Source: Aquimarina sp. U1-2 (GTDB taxonomy: Bacteria; Bacteroidota; Bacteroidia; Flavobacteriales; Flavobacteriaceae). From it: a DNA stretch of 64,000 nt. The stretch is taken from assembly GCF_017897595.1 (NCBI RefSeq), contig NZ_JAGKIK010000013.1:43111-107110 (forward strand), read 5' to 3'. Below are positions 37,452 to 47,305 of the stretch, one piece after another; positions within the stretch are counted from its first letter, which is position 1; the number at the start of each line of letters is the position of its first letter. A program made the translations under genes and the position numbers. The notes under the pieces are model-generated. The model had not been told where the DNA came from, made no database searches, and worked only from the letters and a program-made list of their open reading frames with translations.

Positions 37452-39236
37452 ATGGAACATTTTATAGTATCAGCACGTAAATATAGGCCTCAAACCTTTG
37501 CAGATGTCGTAGGGCAACAGGCTATTACCAATACACTGCTTAATGCTATAGAAAATAATCACCTTGCTCAGGCCCTACTATTTACCGGTCCGAGAGGTGT
37601 GGGTAAAACCTCTTGTGCAAGAATTTTGGCAAAAAAAATTAATCAGGACGGCAAGGAGCATCCCGACGAAGATTTTGCTTTTAACATTTTTGAGCTGGAT
37701 GCTGCATCTAACAACTCTGTAGACGATATTCGAAGTCTTATAGATCAAGTGCGCATCCCACCACAAGTAGGAAAATATAAAGTGTATATTATTGATGAAG
37801 TACACATGCTATCCCAAGCTGCTTTTAATGCATTTCTGAAAACACTTGAAGAACCTCCTAAACACGCTATATTTATACTAGCAACTACAGAAAAGCATAA
37901 AATCATTCCCACCATTTTATCACGTTGCCAGATATTTGATTTCAAAAGAATTACGGTAACAGATGCCAAGAATCATTTAATGAAAGTAGCAGCTCAAGAA
38001 GGAATCAATGCGGAGGAAGATGCGCTGCAAATTATAGCTCAAAAAGCAGATGGTGCCATGCGGGATGCTTTATCCATGTTTGATAGAGTAGTTAGTTTTA
38101 GTGGAAAAAACTTGACAAGGCAAGCCGTTACCGAAAATCTAAACGTACTAGATTACGAAACGTATTTTGAAACAACAGATTTAATTTTAGAACATCATAT
38201 TCCGCAGTTGTTGGTGCAATTTAATGAAATTTTGGCTCAAGGTTTTGATGGTCATCATTTTATAGCAGGGCTGGCTTCGCATTTTAGAGATCTTCTTGTT
38301 TGTAAAAATCAAGTGACCATCGATTTACTAGAGGTGGGCCCTCAGACGAAAACAAAATATTTAGAACAGTCGCAAAAAGCCACTCAGCAATTTTTGATTA
38401 AAGGTATTGATATTGCTAATGATTGCGACTTGAACTATAAAAACAGTCGGAATCAAAGACTGTTGGTCGAATTGTGTTTGATGCAACTTGCCTCTGTCCA
38501 TCATCAACCGGACGGAGAAAAAAAAAATGAGCAACCCTACATAATTCCTCCTTCCTACTTCAAAGATAAGGGAATTAAAGCTGTTAAAATTCCGAAAGAC
38601 GTAAAAGAAAAAGCTGATTCGCAACATCGAGAAATAATACATCATCTTGAAACTGCACCTTCTCAAACAATTGAAGAAAAAACTAATCTGGTAGAAACAA
38701 CCGAGTCGCTACATTCAGAAGAAACTCAAATAGCAAACCCGGTACTACTAGAAAAGAAGCCAATGATTACCCGAGAACGAAAAACGTCGGGACTTTCATT
38801 GAGTAGCATTAAAAAGAAAAAAGAGCACGAAGGTAAAAAGACAGATAGCATAGTTGATCCAAAAAATTTACCTACAGAGGATTTTACCGAATCTGAAATG
38901 CAGGCTGTTTGGATTGAGTATGGTAAAATACAAGACAAGAAAGGAGAACGTATTTTAGGTTCTATGTTTGCCATGAATATTCCTGTGCTCAAAGAAGATA
39001 AAATTCATTTAGAACTCCCTAATCAATCTATGAAAGTTGATCTGGAGCAAGCACTACCAGGTTTTTTTCATTTCTTATATAAAAAATTAAATAATTATAG
39101 TGTCGAACTTGTTATTACTGTTAACGAAGAAGCTTCTAAAAAGTATGCCTTTACACCGCAGGATAAATATGAAAAGCTGAGAGAGAAAAACCCGCTTATT
39201 GATAAATTAAGGTCATCTTTTGACCTGGATATATAG
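37452..39236 (+). CDS. dnaX: DNA polymerase III subunit gamma/tau
   Basis: The 594-aa clamp-loader ATPase of the replisome. The AAA+ core has Walker A GPRGVGKTS at residues 46-54, Walker B DEVHML, and the SRC motif LSRCQIFDF. The region normally holding a four-cysteine zinc site is replaced by INQDGKEHPDEDFAFNIFELDAASNNSVDDIR, a variant common in Flavobacteriaceae. Residues from about 360 are a charged linker, and the last 130 a tau-like domain. No slippery A-run of the E. coli type is evident, so a separate gamma form is not predicted. Lone gene. Confidence 0.95.
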   Translation: MEHFIVSARKYRPQTFADVVGQQAITNTLLNAIENNHLAQALLFTGPRGVGKTSCARILAKKINQDGKEHPDEDFAFNIFELDAASNNSVDDIRSLIDQVRIPPQVGKYKVYIIDEVHMLSQAAFNAFLKTLEEPPKHAIFILATTEKHKIIPTILSRCQIFDFKRITVTDAKNHLMKVAAQEGINAEEDALQIIAQKADGAMRDALSMFDRVVSFSGKNLTRQAVTENLNVLDYETYFETTDLILEHHIPQLLVQFNEILAQGFDGHHFIAGLASHFRDLLVCKNQVTIDLLEVGPQTKTKYLEQSQKATQQFLIKGIDIANDCDLNYKNSRNQRLLVELCLMQLASVHHQPDGEKKNEQPYIIPPSYFKDKGIKAVKIPKDVKEKADSQHREIIHHLETAPSQTIEEKTNLVETTESLHSEETQIANPVLLEKKPMITRERKTSGLSLSSIKKKKEHEGKKTDSIVDPKNLPTEDFTESEMQAVWIEYGKIQDKKGERILGSMFAMNIPVLKEDKIHLELPNQSMKVDLEQALPGFFHFLYKKLNNYSVELVITVNEEASKKYAFTPQDKYEKLREKNPLIDKLRSSFDLDI

Positions 39237-39313
39237 CTACACTCGTCTACTTCAATGCTAAGCCATGCTAATATTATTCTAATATTATTATACCTTTGCT
39301 AAAATATCGTGTC

Positions 39314-39341
39314 TTAAACCCGAATTATACATTTTAAAATC
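39314..39341. repeat. Dispersed motif, copy 2
   Basis: Differs from copy 1 (37333-37360) at 4 of 28 positions. It lies between dnaX and miaE, immediately before the CCCGCC palindrome. Confidence 0.4.
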
Positions 39342-39377
39342 CCCGCCTGCCATTTTATTTAGAATAAGGCGGGCAGG
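39342..39377. repeat. CCCGCCTGCC / GGCGGGCAGG palindrome
   Basis: CCCGCC and GGCGGG flank an AT-rich loop, and CCTGCC with GGCAGG gives an alternative pairing. It lies between dnaX and miaE and may be a terminator or a dispersed repeat. A weaker relative (CCGCCTGGGATATTAGAATAA) is seen near 40050. Confidence 0.45.
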
Positions 39378-39412
39378 TATTACAGCTTAACATACCAAAA
39401 AAATCGAATACA

Positions 39413-39994
39413 ATGCTTGGCTTAAAACTTCCTACCGACCCTAGATGGGTGAATATCGTAGAAAAAAATATTCAAGAAATTCTTACAGATCATGCGTATT
39501 GCGAACAAAAGGCGGCTGCTACAGCGATATCATTAATTGTAAGTTTTCCAGAATATACAGAACTCGTACAAGAAATGACAAAGTTGGTTAAAGAAGAAAT
39601 TAGTCATTTTAAAATGGTTCATGACAAAATTATAGAACGAGGTTGGGTTTTGGGTAGAGATCGTAAAGACGATTATGTACTCAAATTAGTCACTTTTTTT
39701 CCAAAAGGAGGAAGCCGAACCACTCAATTAGTCCATAGACTCTTGTATGCAGCGCTTATTGAAGCCAGAAGTTGTGAACGTTTCAAATTATTATCTGAAG
39801 AACTGAAAGATCCGGTATTGGCCAAGTTTTACAGAGATCTTATGGTAAGTGAAGCTAACCACTATACGATGTTTTTAAATTTTGCAAGGCAATATGGTGA
39901 TCGCAAAGAAGTAGATCTAAAATGGCAGGAATTACTTACTTTTGAAGCTAAAATTATGGAAGGTCTAAGCACACAGGAAACTATTCACGGTTAG
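39413..39994 (+). CDS. miaE: tRNA-(ms2io6A37) hydroxylase MiaE
   Basis: A 193-aa di-iron ferritin-like enzyme that hydroxylates the isopentenyl group on ms2i6A at position 37 of tRNAs reading UNN codons. The whole sequence follows the family: MLGLKLPTDPRWVNIVEKN, EQKAAATAISLI, KEEISHFKMV (Glu-x2-His pair), LLYAALIEARSCERF and MVSEANHYTMF (second Glu-x2-His pair). Oxygen-dependent, suiting an aerobe. It is preceded by a palindromic CCCGCC...GGCGGG repeat at 39342-39375 and followed by a hairpin at 40088-40132. Confidence 0.93.
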   Translation: MLGLKLPTDPRWVNIVEKNIQEILTDHAYCEQKAAATAISLIVSFPEYTELVQEMTKLVKEEISHFKMVHDKIIERGWVLGRDRKDDYVLKLVTFFPKGGSRTTQLVHRLLYAALIEARSCERFKLLSEELKDPVLAKFYRDLMVSEANHYTMFLNFARQYGDRKEVDLKWQELLTFEAKIMEGLSTQETIHG

Positions 39995-40087
39995 TCATAA
40001 TACCATTTCCTCTTTAAAAGTTTATGGTAATGAACTACTCTTAGGCAGCGCCGCCTGGGATATTAGAATAAATATCGCTTCGCTTTG

Positions 40088-40132
40088 AGAATCAAGAAAC
40101 TAGACTATCTTTTTGTCTCGGCTCTTGATTCT
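40088..40132. terminator. Hairpin downstream of miaE
   Basis: AGAATCAAG and CTTGATTCT form a 9-bp stem around an inner GAC-N8-GTC hairpin. It lies between convergent miaE and the barrel-protein gene, so it could terminate both. Confidence 0.4.
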
Positions 40133-40190
40133 ATAAGCCTTAATGTCTGTTCACTACAAACTAAACAGAGTCTCGAAGGAATTCTATTGA

Positions 40191-40751
40191 TTACAGCCTA
40201 TACCCAAACGACAGCTGTATATTTCGATTATTTCCTTCAAATCCATCGGGTATGCGTTCTTCATCGAATACATTAGTTAAACCAAAACCATAGCGAAGGT
40301 CTGCAAAGAAATTTTCGGTAAGGTTTACACCCAATCCTGCAACCAGTGCAAAATCAAAAGTAGAAAAGTCTGCTTCTAATTCACCATCTTGTTCCCACTC
40401 CCATATTTTAAGTCCAACTTGCGGACCAAGATGTATATTAAATTTATCAGCAAGATGATATTTAAAAAGGATAGGTACTTGCAAATAATCTACACGCAGT
40501 GATTCATCATCATTTCCTTGAGCAGAGTATTGAAACTCTGGTTGTATACTTAGTCTTTCAGACATAGGATACTCAGCAAGAAATCCAACAACAATTCCGA
40601 AACGGCTATCTTCCAGATTTTCAGGGATATCATCAGAGTTGATACTGCTAAGATTAGCACCCAATCGTACTCCGTAAGAAGCTTCTTGTGCTGTAATTAA
40701 TAAAGTAGCAAATACTACAAATAAAGTTGTTACTAGTAATTTTCTTTTCAT
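40191..40751 (-). CDS. Outer-membrane beta-barrel (porin-like) protein
   Basis: The frame is open to 40838, but the ATG at 40751 begins with a signal peptide (MKRKLLVTTLFVVFATLLITAQ) and is preferred. The mature part has repeated amphipathic strands (ASYGVRLGANLSS, GIVVGFLAEYP, LSIQPEFQYS, FALVAGLGVNL) and ends RNIQLSFGYRL, a C-terminal barrel strand. It is the DUF/porin-family type common in Flavobacteriaceae. Function unknown. Lone gene convergent with miaE. Confidence 0.82.
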   Translation of the reverse strand: MKRKLLVTTLFVVFATLLITAQEASYGVRLGANLSSINSDDIPENLEDSRFGIVVGFLAEYPMSERLSIQPEFQYSAQGNDDESLRVDYLQVPILFKYHLADKFNIHLGPQVGLKIWEWEQDGELEADFSTFDFALVAGLGVNLTENFFADLRYGFGLTNVFDEERIPDGFEGNNRNIQLSFGYRL

Positions 40752-40963
40752 AAAGCTAGATTTAAGTTCATTATATACTGTAGATAATGGGTTGTTTACA
40801 CATAAATGATCATGGTTTTTTGATATAGCTTGATCCATAGTAAGCTCTCGAACATTTACGAATTACAAAGTAAATATACTGAATTTAAAGTGAACCCATT
40901 TCTGGGTTTAAATTATTAAACGTTGTCAAATTAAGATATTCAAGAAACTTAATTGCAAGAAAA

Positions 40964-41878
40964 CTAAGTTTTACGACTATTTTGCTCTTTCAATTTACTA
41001 TTGTACAAAGATTTGATAATCCCATCAGACAGACCTATTTTAGGTACGAAAATGTTTTTTGCTTTACTCCATTTCATTGCAGACAAATAAATACGCGTGG
41101 CTGGTACTATAACGTCTGCCCTATCCTGGTTGAGATTGAGTTGCCAAATTCTATCTTCATACGTAAGTGAATTTAATAATTTATAATACGAACTTAAGTA
41201 TAAAAAGGAAATAGGTTTTCCCGGGCTTTTCCCACTATTCTTAAAAATATTATTAATATTCCCTCCAGAACCTATCAGGGATACCCTTGTGTAGTTTTTG
41301 GTATGTTGTGTGATCCATCGTTCAACATCATTCCATATACTTTCTTGTACCAAACCTTCAAGTAGCCTTACTGTTCCTAGTTTAAAGGACTTGGATGTAA
41401 TTGTTTTTCCATTATGATATAATGTAAATTCGGTACTTCCACCACCTACGTCGACATACAAATAGGTGGCATCTGTATTAATAAGTTCGTGAAGATCGGT
41501 CATTGCAATAATAGCTGCTTCATCTTTTCCGTCAATAATATTAATATGTATTCCGGTTTTTTCTTTAATTAAAGCGACCACTTCTTTGCCGTTTTCAGCC
41601 TCCCGCATAGCCGATGTGGCACAAGCTTTATATCGAACCACTTTATGAGTCTTCATCAGTAAACGATACGCTTGCATCGTATCAATCATTCTTGTAATAT
41701 TTTCTTCTGAAACACGGTTGGTTTTAAATACATCGGTACCCAAACGAATTGGAAGCCGAATGAGACTGGTTTTTTTAAATCGTGTGGTTTGACCTTCTTC
41801 TTCGTGAATACTACTTATTAGTAACCGGATTGCATTAGAGCCTATGTCTATGGCTCCATATTTTTCTATAGTCAACAA
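40964..41878 (-). CDS. ppx: Ppx/GppA family exopolyphosphatase
   Basis: A 304-aa ASKHA-fold phosphatase that degrades polyphosphate or pppGpp. Nucleotide/phosphate loops are visible: AIDIGSNAIRLLI near residue 9, YVDVGGGSTEFTL near 147 and IGSGGNINNIFK near 208. It is the short form without the C-terminal HD domain, as usual in Bacteroidota. The gene follows ppk1 with a 5-base gap and sixA lies further upstream, so polyphosphate synthesis and breakdown share one transcript. Confidence 0.9.
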   Translation of the reverse strand: MLTIEKYGAIDIGSNAIRLLISSIHEEEGQTTRFKKTSLIRLPIRLGTDVFKTNRVSEENITRMIDTMQAYRLLMKTHKVVRYKACATSAMREAENGKEVVALIKEKTGIHINIIDGKDEAAIIAMTDLHELINTDATYLYVDVGGGSTEFTLYHNGKTITSKSFKLGTVRLLEGLVQESIWNDVERWITQHTKNYTRVSLIGSGGNINNIFKNSGKSPGKPISFLYLSSYYKLLNSLTYEDRIWQLNLNQDRADVIVPATRIYLSAMKWSKAKNIFVPKIGLSDGIIKSLYNSKLKEQNSRKT

Positions 41879-41883
41879 AATAG

Positions 41884-43989
41884 TTAATTTCCTAATTTAT
41901 TAAGATAATAGTCATAAATAGCAACTTGTGACCTTATTCTCGTCTTATCATTTCGAATGTACGCATTATCCTGATCTTTAGAAAATCTTCTTGCCTTTAC
42001 GTTATCATTCCAACTAATATCAAACGTTTCTATAAGCTCTTGCTTGATATCTTCATCATAAATAGGGCATGAAATCTCAACTCTTCTATCAAGGTTGCGT
42101 GTCATCCAATCTGCAGATGAAATATATACTTTTGTTTTGCCTCCATTTTCAAAGATGAATAAGCGTGGATGCTCCAAAAATTTATCGACTACACTTATTG
42201 CTCTAATATTCTCACTCATTCCTGGTATACCGGGTATCAAACAACATATTCCGCGAACGATCAAGTCTATAGTTACACCTGCCCGACTAGCCTCATACAA
42301 TTTATCAATCATATCATAATCACTCAAGCTATTTAGTTTCAATTTGATAGAAGCCGAGATTCCTTCTTTACTGTTTGCAATCTCTTTATCGATCAACTTC
42401 ACCAAAGAAGACCGCGTGTAATGTGGAGAAACCAATAAGTGCTTGTATCGATTTACTTTATAATTTATTTCAAAAAACTTAAACACTTTGTTGGTTTCTT
42501 TTAAGATAGCTTCATTGGTAGTGAATAGTGTATAATCAGTATATATTCGCGCAGTAGATTCATTAAAATTCCCAGTACTTATAAAACCATATCGTTTTAA
42601 TTTTCCATTTTCTTCACGTTCAATTACACAAGCTTTACAATGTACTTTCAACCCAGGAACTCCAAAAATCAAGTGAATGCCTTCTCTTTGCATTTGCTCG
42701 GCATATGTAATATTGGCAGCTTCATCAAAACGGGCTTGTAGCTCGATTTGTACTGTTACTTTTTTTCCGTTTTTTGCGGCGTTAATTAATGAACTCGCAA
42801 TGTGAGATATAGAAGCTAGTCTGTAAATCGTAATTTTAATACTCTTTACTTTGGGATCGATAGCCGACTCTCTTAGAAATTTTACTGTATATGAAAATGT
42901 ATGATAGGGTGTGTATTGTAAAAAGTCTTTTTTTGCAATTTTATCCAAAAGACTGCCTTGTAGCACGAGCCCAGGTATAGCTAAGGGTGTAATTTGCTGA
43001 TAAACAAGATCTTGATTTCCCAAATCTGGAAAATTCATATAATCTCTACGATTATGGTATCGCCCACCAGGAATAATACTATCGCTATTATCTACTCCCA
43101 TTTTTTGCATTAAAAAATCAAGGGTATCTTTTTCTATAGTTTTGTCATATACAAATCTAACGGGTTCGCCATCTCTACGGGATTTTACACTACTTGATAT
43201 TTTTTGAATAAAACTTTTACTAAGATCATTATCAAAATCCAACTTAGCATCTCTGGTTATTTTTATCATATGAGCTGAAGCTCTATTATAATTAAAGATA
43301 CTAAAATTGATATGCATACAATATCGTATGAGATCATCTAGCATAATGATATATTGCTTCCCTTCTTTTTCAGGAAGTACCACAAACCGATCTGTATCTT
43401 TTGGTATTTCGATAAGCGCATAGATTCGTTCTTTAGTGGTTTGCTGCAAAATCTTTGAGATTCTTCCTTCCTTTGGTATTTTTTCATTCAGCACAAGTTT
43501 TACGGCAAGATATGCTACACTGTCTTTAAGGTGAGGAAGCTGTTCGAGATCATTTAAGATATAGGTAACTAAGGCAGGACTAACCTTACTTACAAAATAG
43601 TTTCGAATAAAAGCATCCTGATCAGGAGCTACTTCCTTCTCATCAATAATAAAAATATGGTGATCCTTGAGTTTGTTGCGTATCTCTTCAATGGTTTCTA
43701 AACTTTGAGCCTGTTGTTTGATCACAATATCTGTAATTCTTTCCAACAGATCGCTCGCCGTAGTTCCCTTTAATACGTTTTTTCCATCTTTACCAGCGAG
43801 GTCTATTCTTTTAATTGTTGCATATCTCACCTTAAAAAACTCATCAAGATTGTTTGAGAATATTCCAATAAATCGTAACCTTTCTAGTAGTGGAACACTA
43901 TCATCTGCAGCTTCCTGAAGTACTCTGGCATTAAATTGTAACCAGCTTAATTCTCTATTCACATATTGATTAGTAACAACATCTATCAT
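41884..43989 (-). CDS. ppk1: Polyphosphate kinase 1
   Basis: The 701-aa membrane-associated enzyme that makes polyphosphate reversibly from ATP. It has the N-terminal YVNRELSWLQFNARVLQEA, the catalytic PLD-like halves with QIELQARFDEAANI, the autophosphorylated His450 in KVHCKACVI, and STGNFNESTARIYTDYTLFT. The C-terminal ISSADWMTRNLDRRVE is typical. Its ATG overlaps the sixA stop by one base and ppx follows at once, so the unit is sixA-ppk1-ppx. Confidence 0.96.
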   Translation of the reverse strand: MIDVVTNQYVNRELSWLQFNARVLQEAADDSVPLLERLRFIGIFSNNLDEFFKVRYATIKRIDLAGKDGKNVLKGTTASDLLERITDIVIKQQAQSLETIEEIRNKLKDHHIFIIDEKEVAPDQDAFIRNYFVSKVSPALVTYILNDLEQLPHLKDSVAYLAVKLVLNEKIPKEGRISKILQQTTKERIYALIEIPKDTDRFVVLPEKEGKQYIIMLDDLIRYCMHINFSIFNYNRASAHMIKITRDAKLDFDNDLSKSFIQKISSSVKSRRDGEPVRFVYDKTIEKDTLDFLMQKMGVDNSDSIIPGGRYHNRRDYMNFPDLGNQDLVYQQITPLAIPGLVLQGSLLDKIAKKDFLQYTPYHTFSYTVKFLRESAIDPKVKSIKITIYRLASISHIASSLINAAKNGKKVTVQIELQARFDEAANITYAEQMQREGIHLIFGVPGLKVHCKACVIEREENGKLKRYGFISTGNFNESTARIYTDYTLFTTNEAILKETNKVFKFFEINYKVNRYKHLLVSPHYTRSSLVKLIDKEIANSKEGISASIKLKLNSLSDYDMIDKLYEASRAGVTIDLIVRGICCLIPGIPGMSENIRAISVVDKFLEHPRLFIFENGGKTKVYISSADWMTRNLDRRVEISCPIYDEDIKQELIETFDISWNDNVKARRFSKDQDNAYIRNDKTRIRSQVAIYDYYLNKLGN

Positions 43990-44474
43990 TATCGCAATGC
44001 TTTAGGAAAAAGTATTAATAAGGTTTTTCCTACATTAATCTTTTGCCATTTTTCCACATCAAACTGCAAAACGACTACTCCTGCTGTTGGCACATTGTCG
44101 ATCCTTTCGCTCCCAAGCATATTTACGATAGAAGTAAAGGCATGATTATGCCCAAAAATCATCAAATCATTAATATTGTCGTCACAATTTTTAATAACAT
44201 CAAGAACCTGATTGCCTTCAAAATCGTACAAATCAGAAATTACTTCTAAAATTTCTTCAGGAAAGGATAAGTGCTTCACTACTATTTGAGCTGTATGATG
44301 TGCTCTTTTCGCAGGACTACTCAACACCTTATCTATCGATTTTACTATAGTCCCTAGCTTTTCACCAATTAAATCGGCATCTCTTAACCCTCTTGCATTA
44401 AGAGGTCTTTCTTTGTCTGACACATCAAACTCCCAAGAGGATTTAGCATGCCTTATCATGTATAAAGTCTTCAT
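43989..44474 (-). CDS. sixA: SixA-type histidine phosphatase
   Basis: A 161-aa phosphoglycerate mutase-superfamily protein. Catalytic RHA with His9 (MIRHAKSSWE), the second arginine in SSPAKRAHHTAQI, and GHNHAFTSI with the second His. SixA proteins remove phosphate from histidine in phosphotransfer proteins. Placement in a polyphosphate operon is common in Bacteroidota, but its target there is unproven. Just upstream (44478-44576) lies an apparent coding remnant in a different frame. Confidence 0.85.
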   Translation of the reverse strand: MKTLYMIRHAKSSWEFDVSDKERPLNARGLRDADLIGEKLGTIVKSIDKVLSSPAKRAHHTAQIVVKHLSFPEEILEVISDLYDFEGNQVLDVIKNCDDNINDLMIFGHNHAFTSIVNMLGSERIDNVPTAGVVVLQFDVEKWQKINVGKTLLILFPKALR

Positions 44475-44947
44475 TTACCTATTTTTATTTTTTATCAATA
44501 TTCCAATTGGATTCTTTCCAGAAATCTTTTGATCAATAACAACTTCAACACCAGGGTTTAGTTTATCTACCAGATACTATTTTTTCAAAAAAAAAGTTAT
44601 AAGAATACAAGTTTAAGCATAAGGTTTAACAATTCTAAATATTTAGATTATAAAAAGCGTTCTTTAAGAAAAGGTAAACAGTTTTAAGACTGTAAAGTTG
44701 AATAAATTAATATTCAAACTATGATTTTTATAAACTAAAAAGGGCACAAATGATTGAAAATGAATACCATAAACATCTGTTTTTAATCGATAAAAGCATC
44801 ACTTATATCGAAAAACATGTTTTTTCCTTAAATTATTAAGTGCTATCATATAAATTTACATACGGTTTTCCCTCAGATTAAAGTGTTTCCCAGCGACAGT
44901 TTGAATAGTAATTGTCATTATCATTTAAAGGGTAAAAAGATAGAGAA
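44475..44947. other. 473-bp intergenic region with a possible coding remnant
   Basis: Directly upstream of sixA the minus strand reads YLVDKLNPGVEVVIDQKISG and then KNPIGILIKNKNR, ending in a TAA next to the sixA ATG. It is preceded in frame by a TAG. The composition looks like a real protein C-terminus with the rest lost. The remainder of the gap is AT-rich and I see no gene or clear promoter. Confidence 0.35.
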
Positions 44948-47143
44948 GTGGAAAAAGATAGAAAAATAGTAAGAAGTCAAGCCCGATTTCAAATCATACA
45001 CCTACTCATAGCATACCTCGTATGTTCTTTTATGAGTCATGGGCAAGTAGAAGTTCCTCTAAAAAAGCGTACAGAGTTTACTTTTAGAGGAGATTTTAAA
45101 TTTGTATCCAATACTATTTTAGGCAAAGTAAGCAATGATGATGGATCAGGTATTTTTGATCCGAATAAAAGCTATAATGAAGGAGGACTGAATAATCAGT
45201 TTCAAATGGGCTTTATCGATATAGATAACGATCCTACCACGTTTAACTCTAGTAGTGCAGATTTTGTGATTGATGCACAGTGTAATGCTATTAAGCATGT
45301 AGGCTTATATTGGACGGCAGCTTACGCCGATGAAAAGCGTGATCATGATATTACATCCATCAAAATAAAATACCCAGATCATCAATCATACTCCGATATT
45401 ACTGATGGGCAGATAATTCATGATTATTATAAGGATAGTGATGCTTTATTTAAGCAATATTCTTGTTTTAAAGATATTACTGAAGAAGTTTTAGATTTAG
45501 ACAATCCTTTTGGAACGTATACGCTTGCTAATATTCCTGCAACTACATCTGAGGTGAATAACGATCAAACATTAGGTAATGGTCTTACAGGTGGTTGGAC
45601 TATGATTATTATTTACGAAGATCATACAAAACCTAGAAAAAGATTTTATGTATACGACGGTTTTGTAAATATAGATTCTAAAGCAAAACCTGTAGCTTTT
45701 TCTTTTGATAATTTTCAAACCATTCCGAATGGAGCGGTACATGGAAAAATTGGAGTGATCGCTTTTGAAGGTGACAAAGGGATACGAGGAGATCGTTTTC
45801 AAGTAATGTCAAATGAAACTCATAAATACAAAAGCTTGACAGACGGTGCCAACCCAATGAACAATTTTTTTAATGCTAATATTACCGAAAATGGTAGAAA
45901 TGTAAGAACTAGAGTTCCTGCAAGTTCTAACACCTTAGGATACGATGCCGATTTATTTGAAATAAAAAATATTCGTAATAGTATTATAGGTAATAATCAA
46001 ACGGAAGCTAAATTTAGGTTGTCTACAGACAATGATGGGTATTCGGTAATGGCTGTTGCTTTTAGTGTCGATATTTATGAACCTGCCATTCAAATTATAA
46101 AAAGATCACAATACGCAGATAAAAGTTATGTACATCCTGAGGATGTTTTATCTCCAAAACAAGAACTTACCTATAATCTTACTATTTACAACGATGGTAA
46201 TGATGATGCAAAAAATACGATCATCAAGGATGTGCTTCCAACAAACGTTATTTTTTCTGAAGAATCTCTTGTACTTCCATCTAAAAAAATAAAAACCAAA
46301 TTTGATAAAGCTTCTGGTACGCTAAGTTTCATAGTTCCGAATAAGATGGTAAAAATGGACAGCGAACCTTTTCATATAAAGTACAACGTGGTTGTAGATA
46401 CCTCCTGCGAATCTATTGATTCTATAGACGATATCACCATAATTGATCAACCTGTAATTGCCGAATTTAATGGTACTTTAAATGAAACGACAAAATATTC
46501 AAAAGGGTATAATCATATCAATGCATGTAATTTACCTGATTACTACCAATTTAGACTTGCTATCGATATAAGCACACTTAACTGTCCAAATGCAAGCAGT
46601 TTGGTTGCCATCCCTAAAAAACAGTTAGATGGCAAACTTGCACAGGTAGCACCAGGAGATTTTGATAAGACCAAAAAATCCAATCAATCTGATAATGGCG
46701 GTATACAACCCGAAGACATCGTACAAGTTAAAAAAGATCCTGAGTCATCTTTAACGTCTCGATTAAAATTAACTAAAACTATTAACGACCTTATTCATCT
46801 TAATGAAATTTATTTCGACTTTGATAAATGGGACATCACCAAGAAAGCTGAAGTAGAATTGGATCGTGTTGTGGAGGTAATGACTCAACAATATCCTGAA
46901 ATGATTATTAAAATAGAAACTCATTCAGACAGTCGAGGAGGTGAACATTATAACTTAGATCTTTCGCAAAAGAGAGCAGAATCTATCTATAACTATCTTA
47001 TTAGTAAAAATATATCTAAAAACAGAATAGTATCTTATATTGGTTTTGGTGAAAGTCGCCCTGTTAATGATTGTAAAGATGGTCAGGACTGTTCTGAAGA
47101 TGAGTATCAGAAAAACCGAAGATCAAGTTTTGTAATCATGTAG
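44948..47143 (+). CDS. OmpA-family envelope protein with DUF11-like domain
   Basis: A 731-aa exported protein starting with GTG. Residues about 14-36 are a signal peptide (FQIIHLLIAYLVCSFMSHGQ). Residues about 37-385 are a beta-rich domain with HVGLYWTAAY and GGWTMIIIYEDH, followed by a DUF11/Ig-like repeat near 410-475 (LTYNLTIYNDGNDDAKNTII). The C-terminal OmpA domain (about 615-731) binds peptidoglycan: IYFDFDKWDITKKAEVELD, THSDSRG and GFGESRP. It anchors an outer-membrane structure to the cell wall. It is a lone gene; a relation to type IX secretion is possible but not shown by the neighbours. Confidence 0.85.
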   Translation: MEKDRKIVRSQARFQIIHLLIAYLVCSFMSHGQVEVPLKKRTEFTFRGDFKFVSNTILGKVSNDDGSGIFDPNKSYNEGGLNNQFQMGFIDIDNDPTTFNSSSADFVIDAQCNAIKHVGLYWTAAYADEKRDHDITSIKIKYPDHQSYSDITDGQIIHDYYKDSDALFKQYSCFKDITEEVLDLDNPFGTYTLANIPATTSEVNNDQTLGNGLTGGWTMIIIYEDHTKPRKRFYVYDGFVNIDSKAKPVAFSFDNFQTIPNGAVHGKIGVIAFEGDKGIRGDRFQVMSNETHKYKSLTDGANPMNNFFNANITENGRNVRTRVPASSNTLGYDADLFEIKNIRNSIIGNNQTEAKFRLSTDNDGYSVMAVAFSVDIYEPAIQIIKRSQYADKSYVHPEDVLSPKQELTYNLTIYNDGNDDAKNTIIKDVLPTNVIFSEESLVLPSKKIKTKFDKASGTLSFIVPNKMVKMDSEPFHIKYNVVVDTSCESIDSIDDITIIDQPVIAEFNGTLNETTKYSKGYNHINACNLPDYYQFRLAIDISTLNCPNASSLVAIPKKQLDGKLAQVAPGDFDKTKKSNQSDNGGIQPEDIVQVKKDPESSLTSRLKLTKTINDLIHLNEIYFDFDKWDITKKAEVELDRVVEVMTQQYPEMIIKIETHSDSRGGEHYNLDLSQKRAESIYNYLISKNISKNRIVSYIGFGESRPVNDCKDGQDCSEDEYQKNRRSSFVIM

Positions 47144-47305
47144 GACCAACTTATCTACTACACTATTTAAATGACACCATTAACGGGTATAATACCCTAA
47201 TGATTAGTTTCGAAAATTAAAATTCAGTTTCTTACCAATATCTTGCTGGCTTGTTCCGAGGTAGTTTACTTTGATTTTCGAAAGTATAGGCGGAGTTTCC
47301 CTAAT

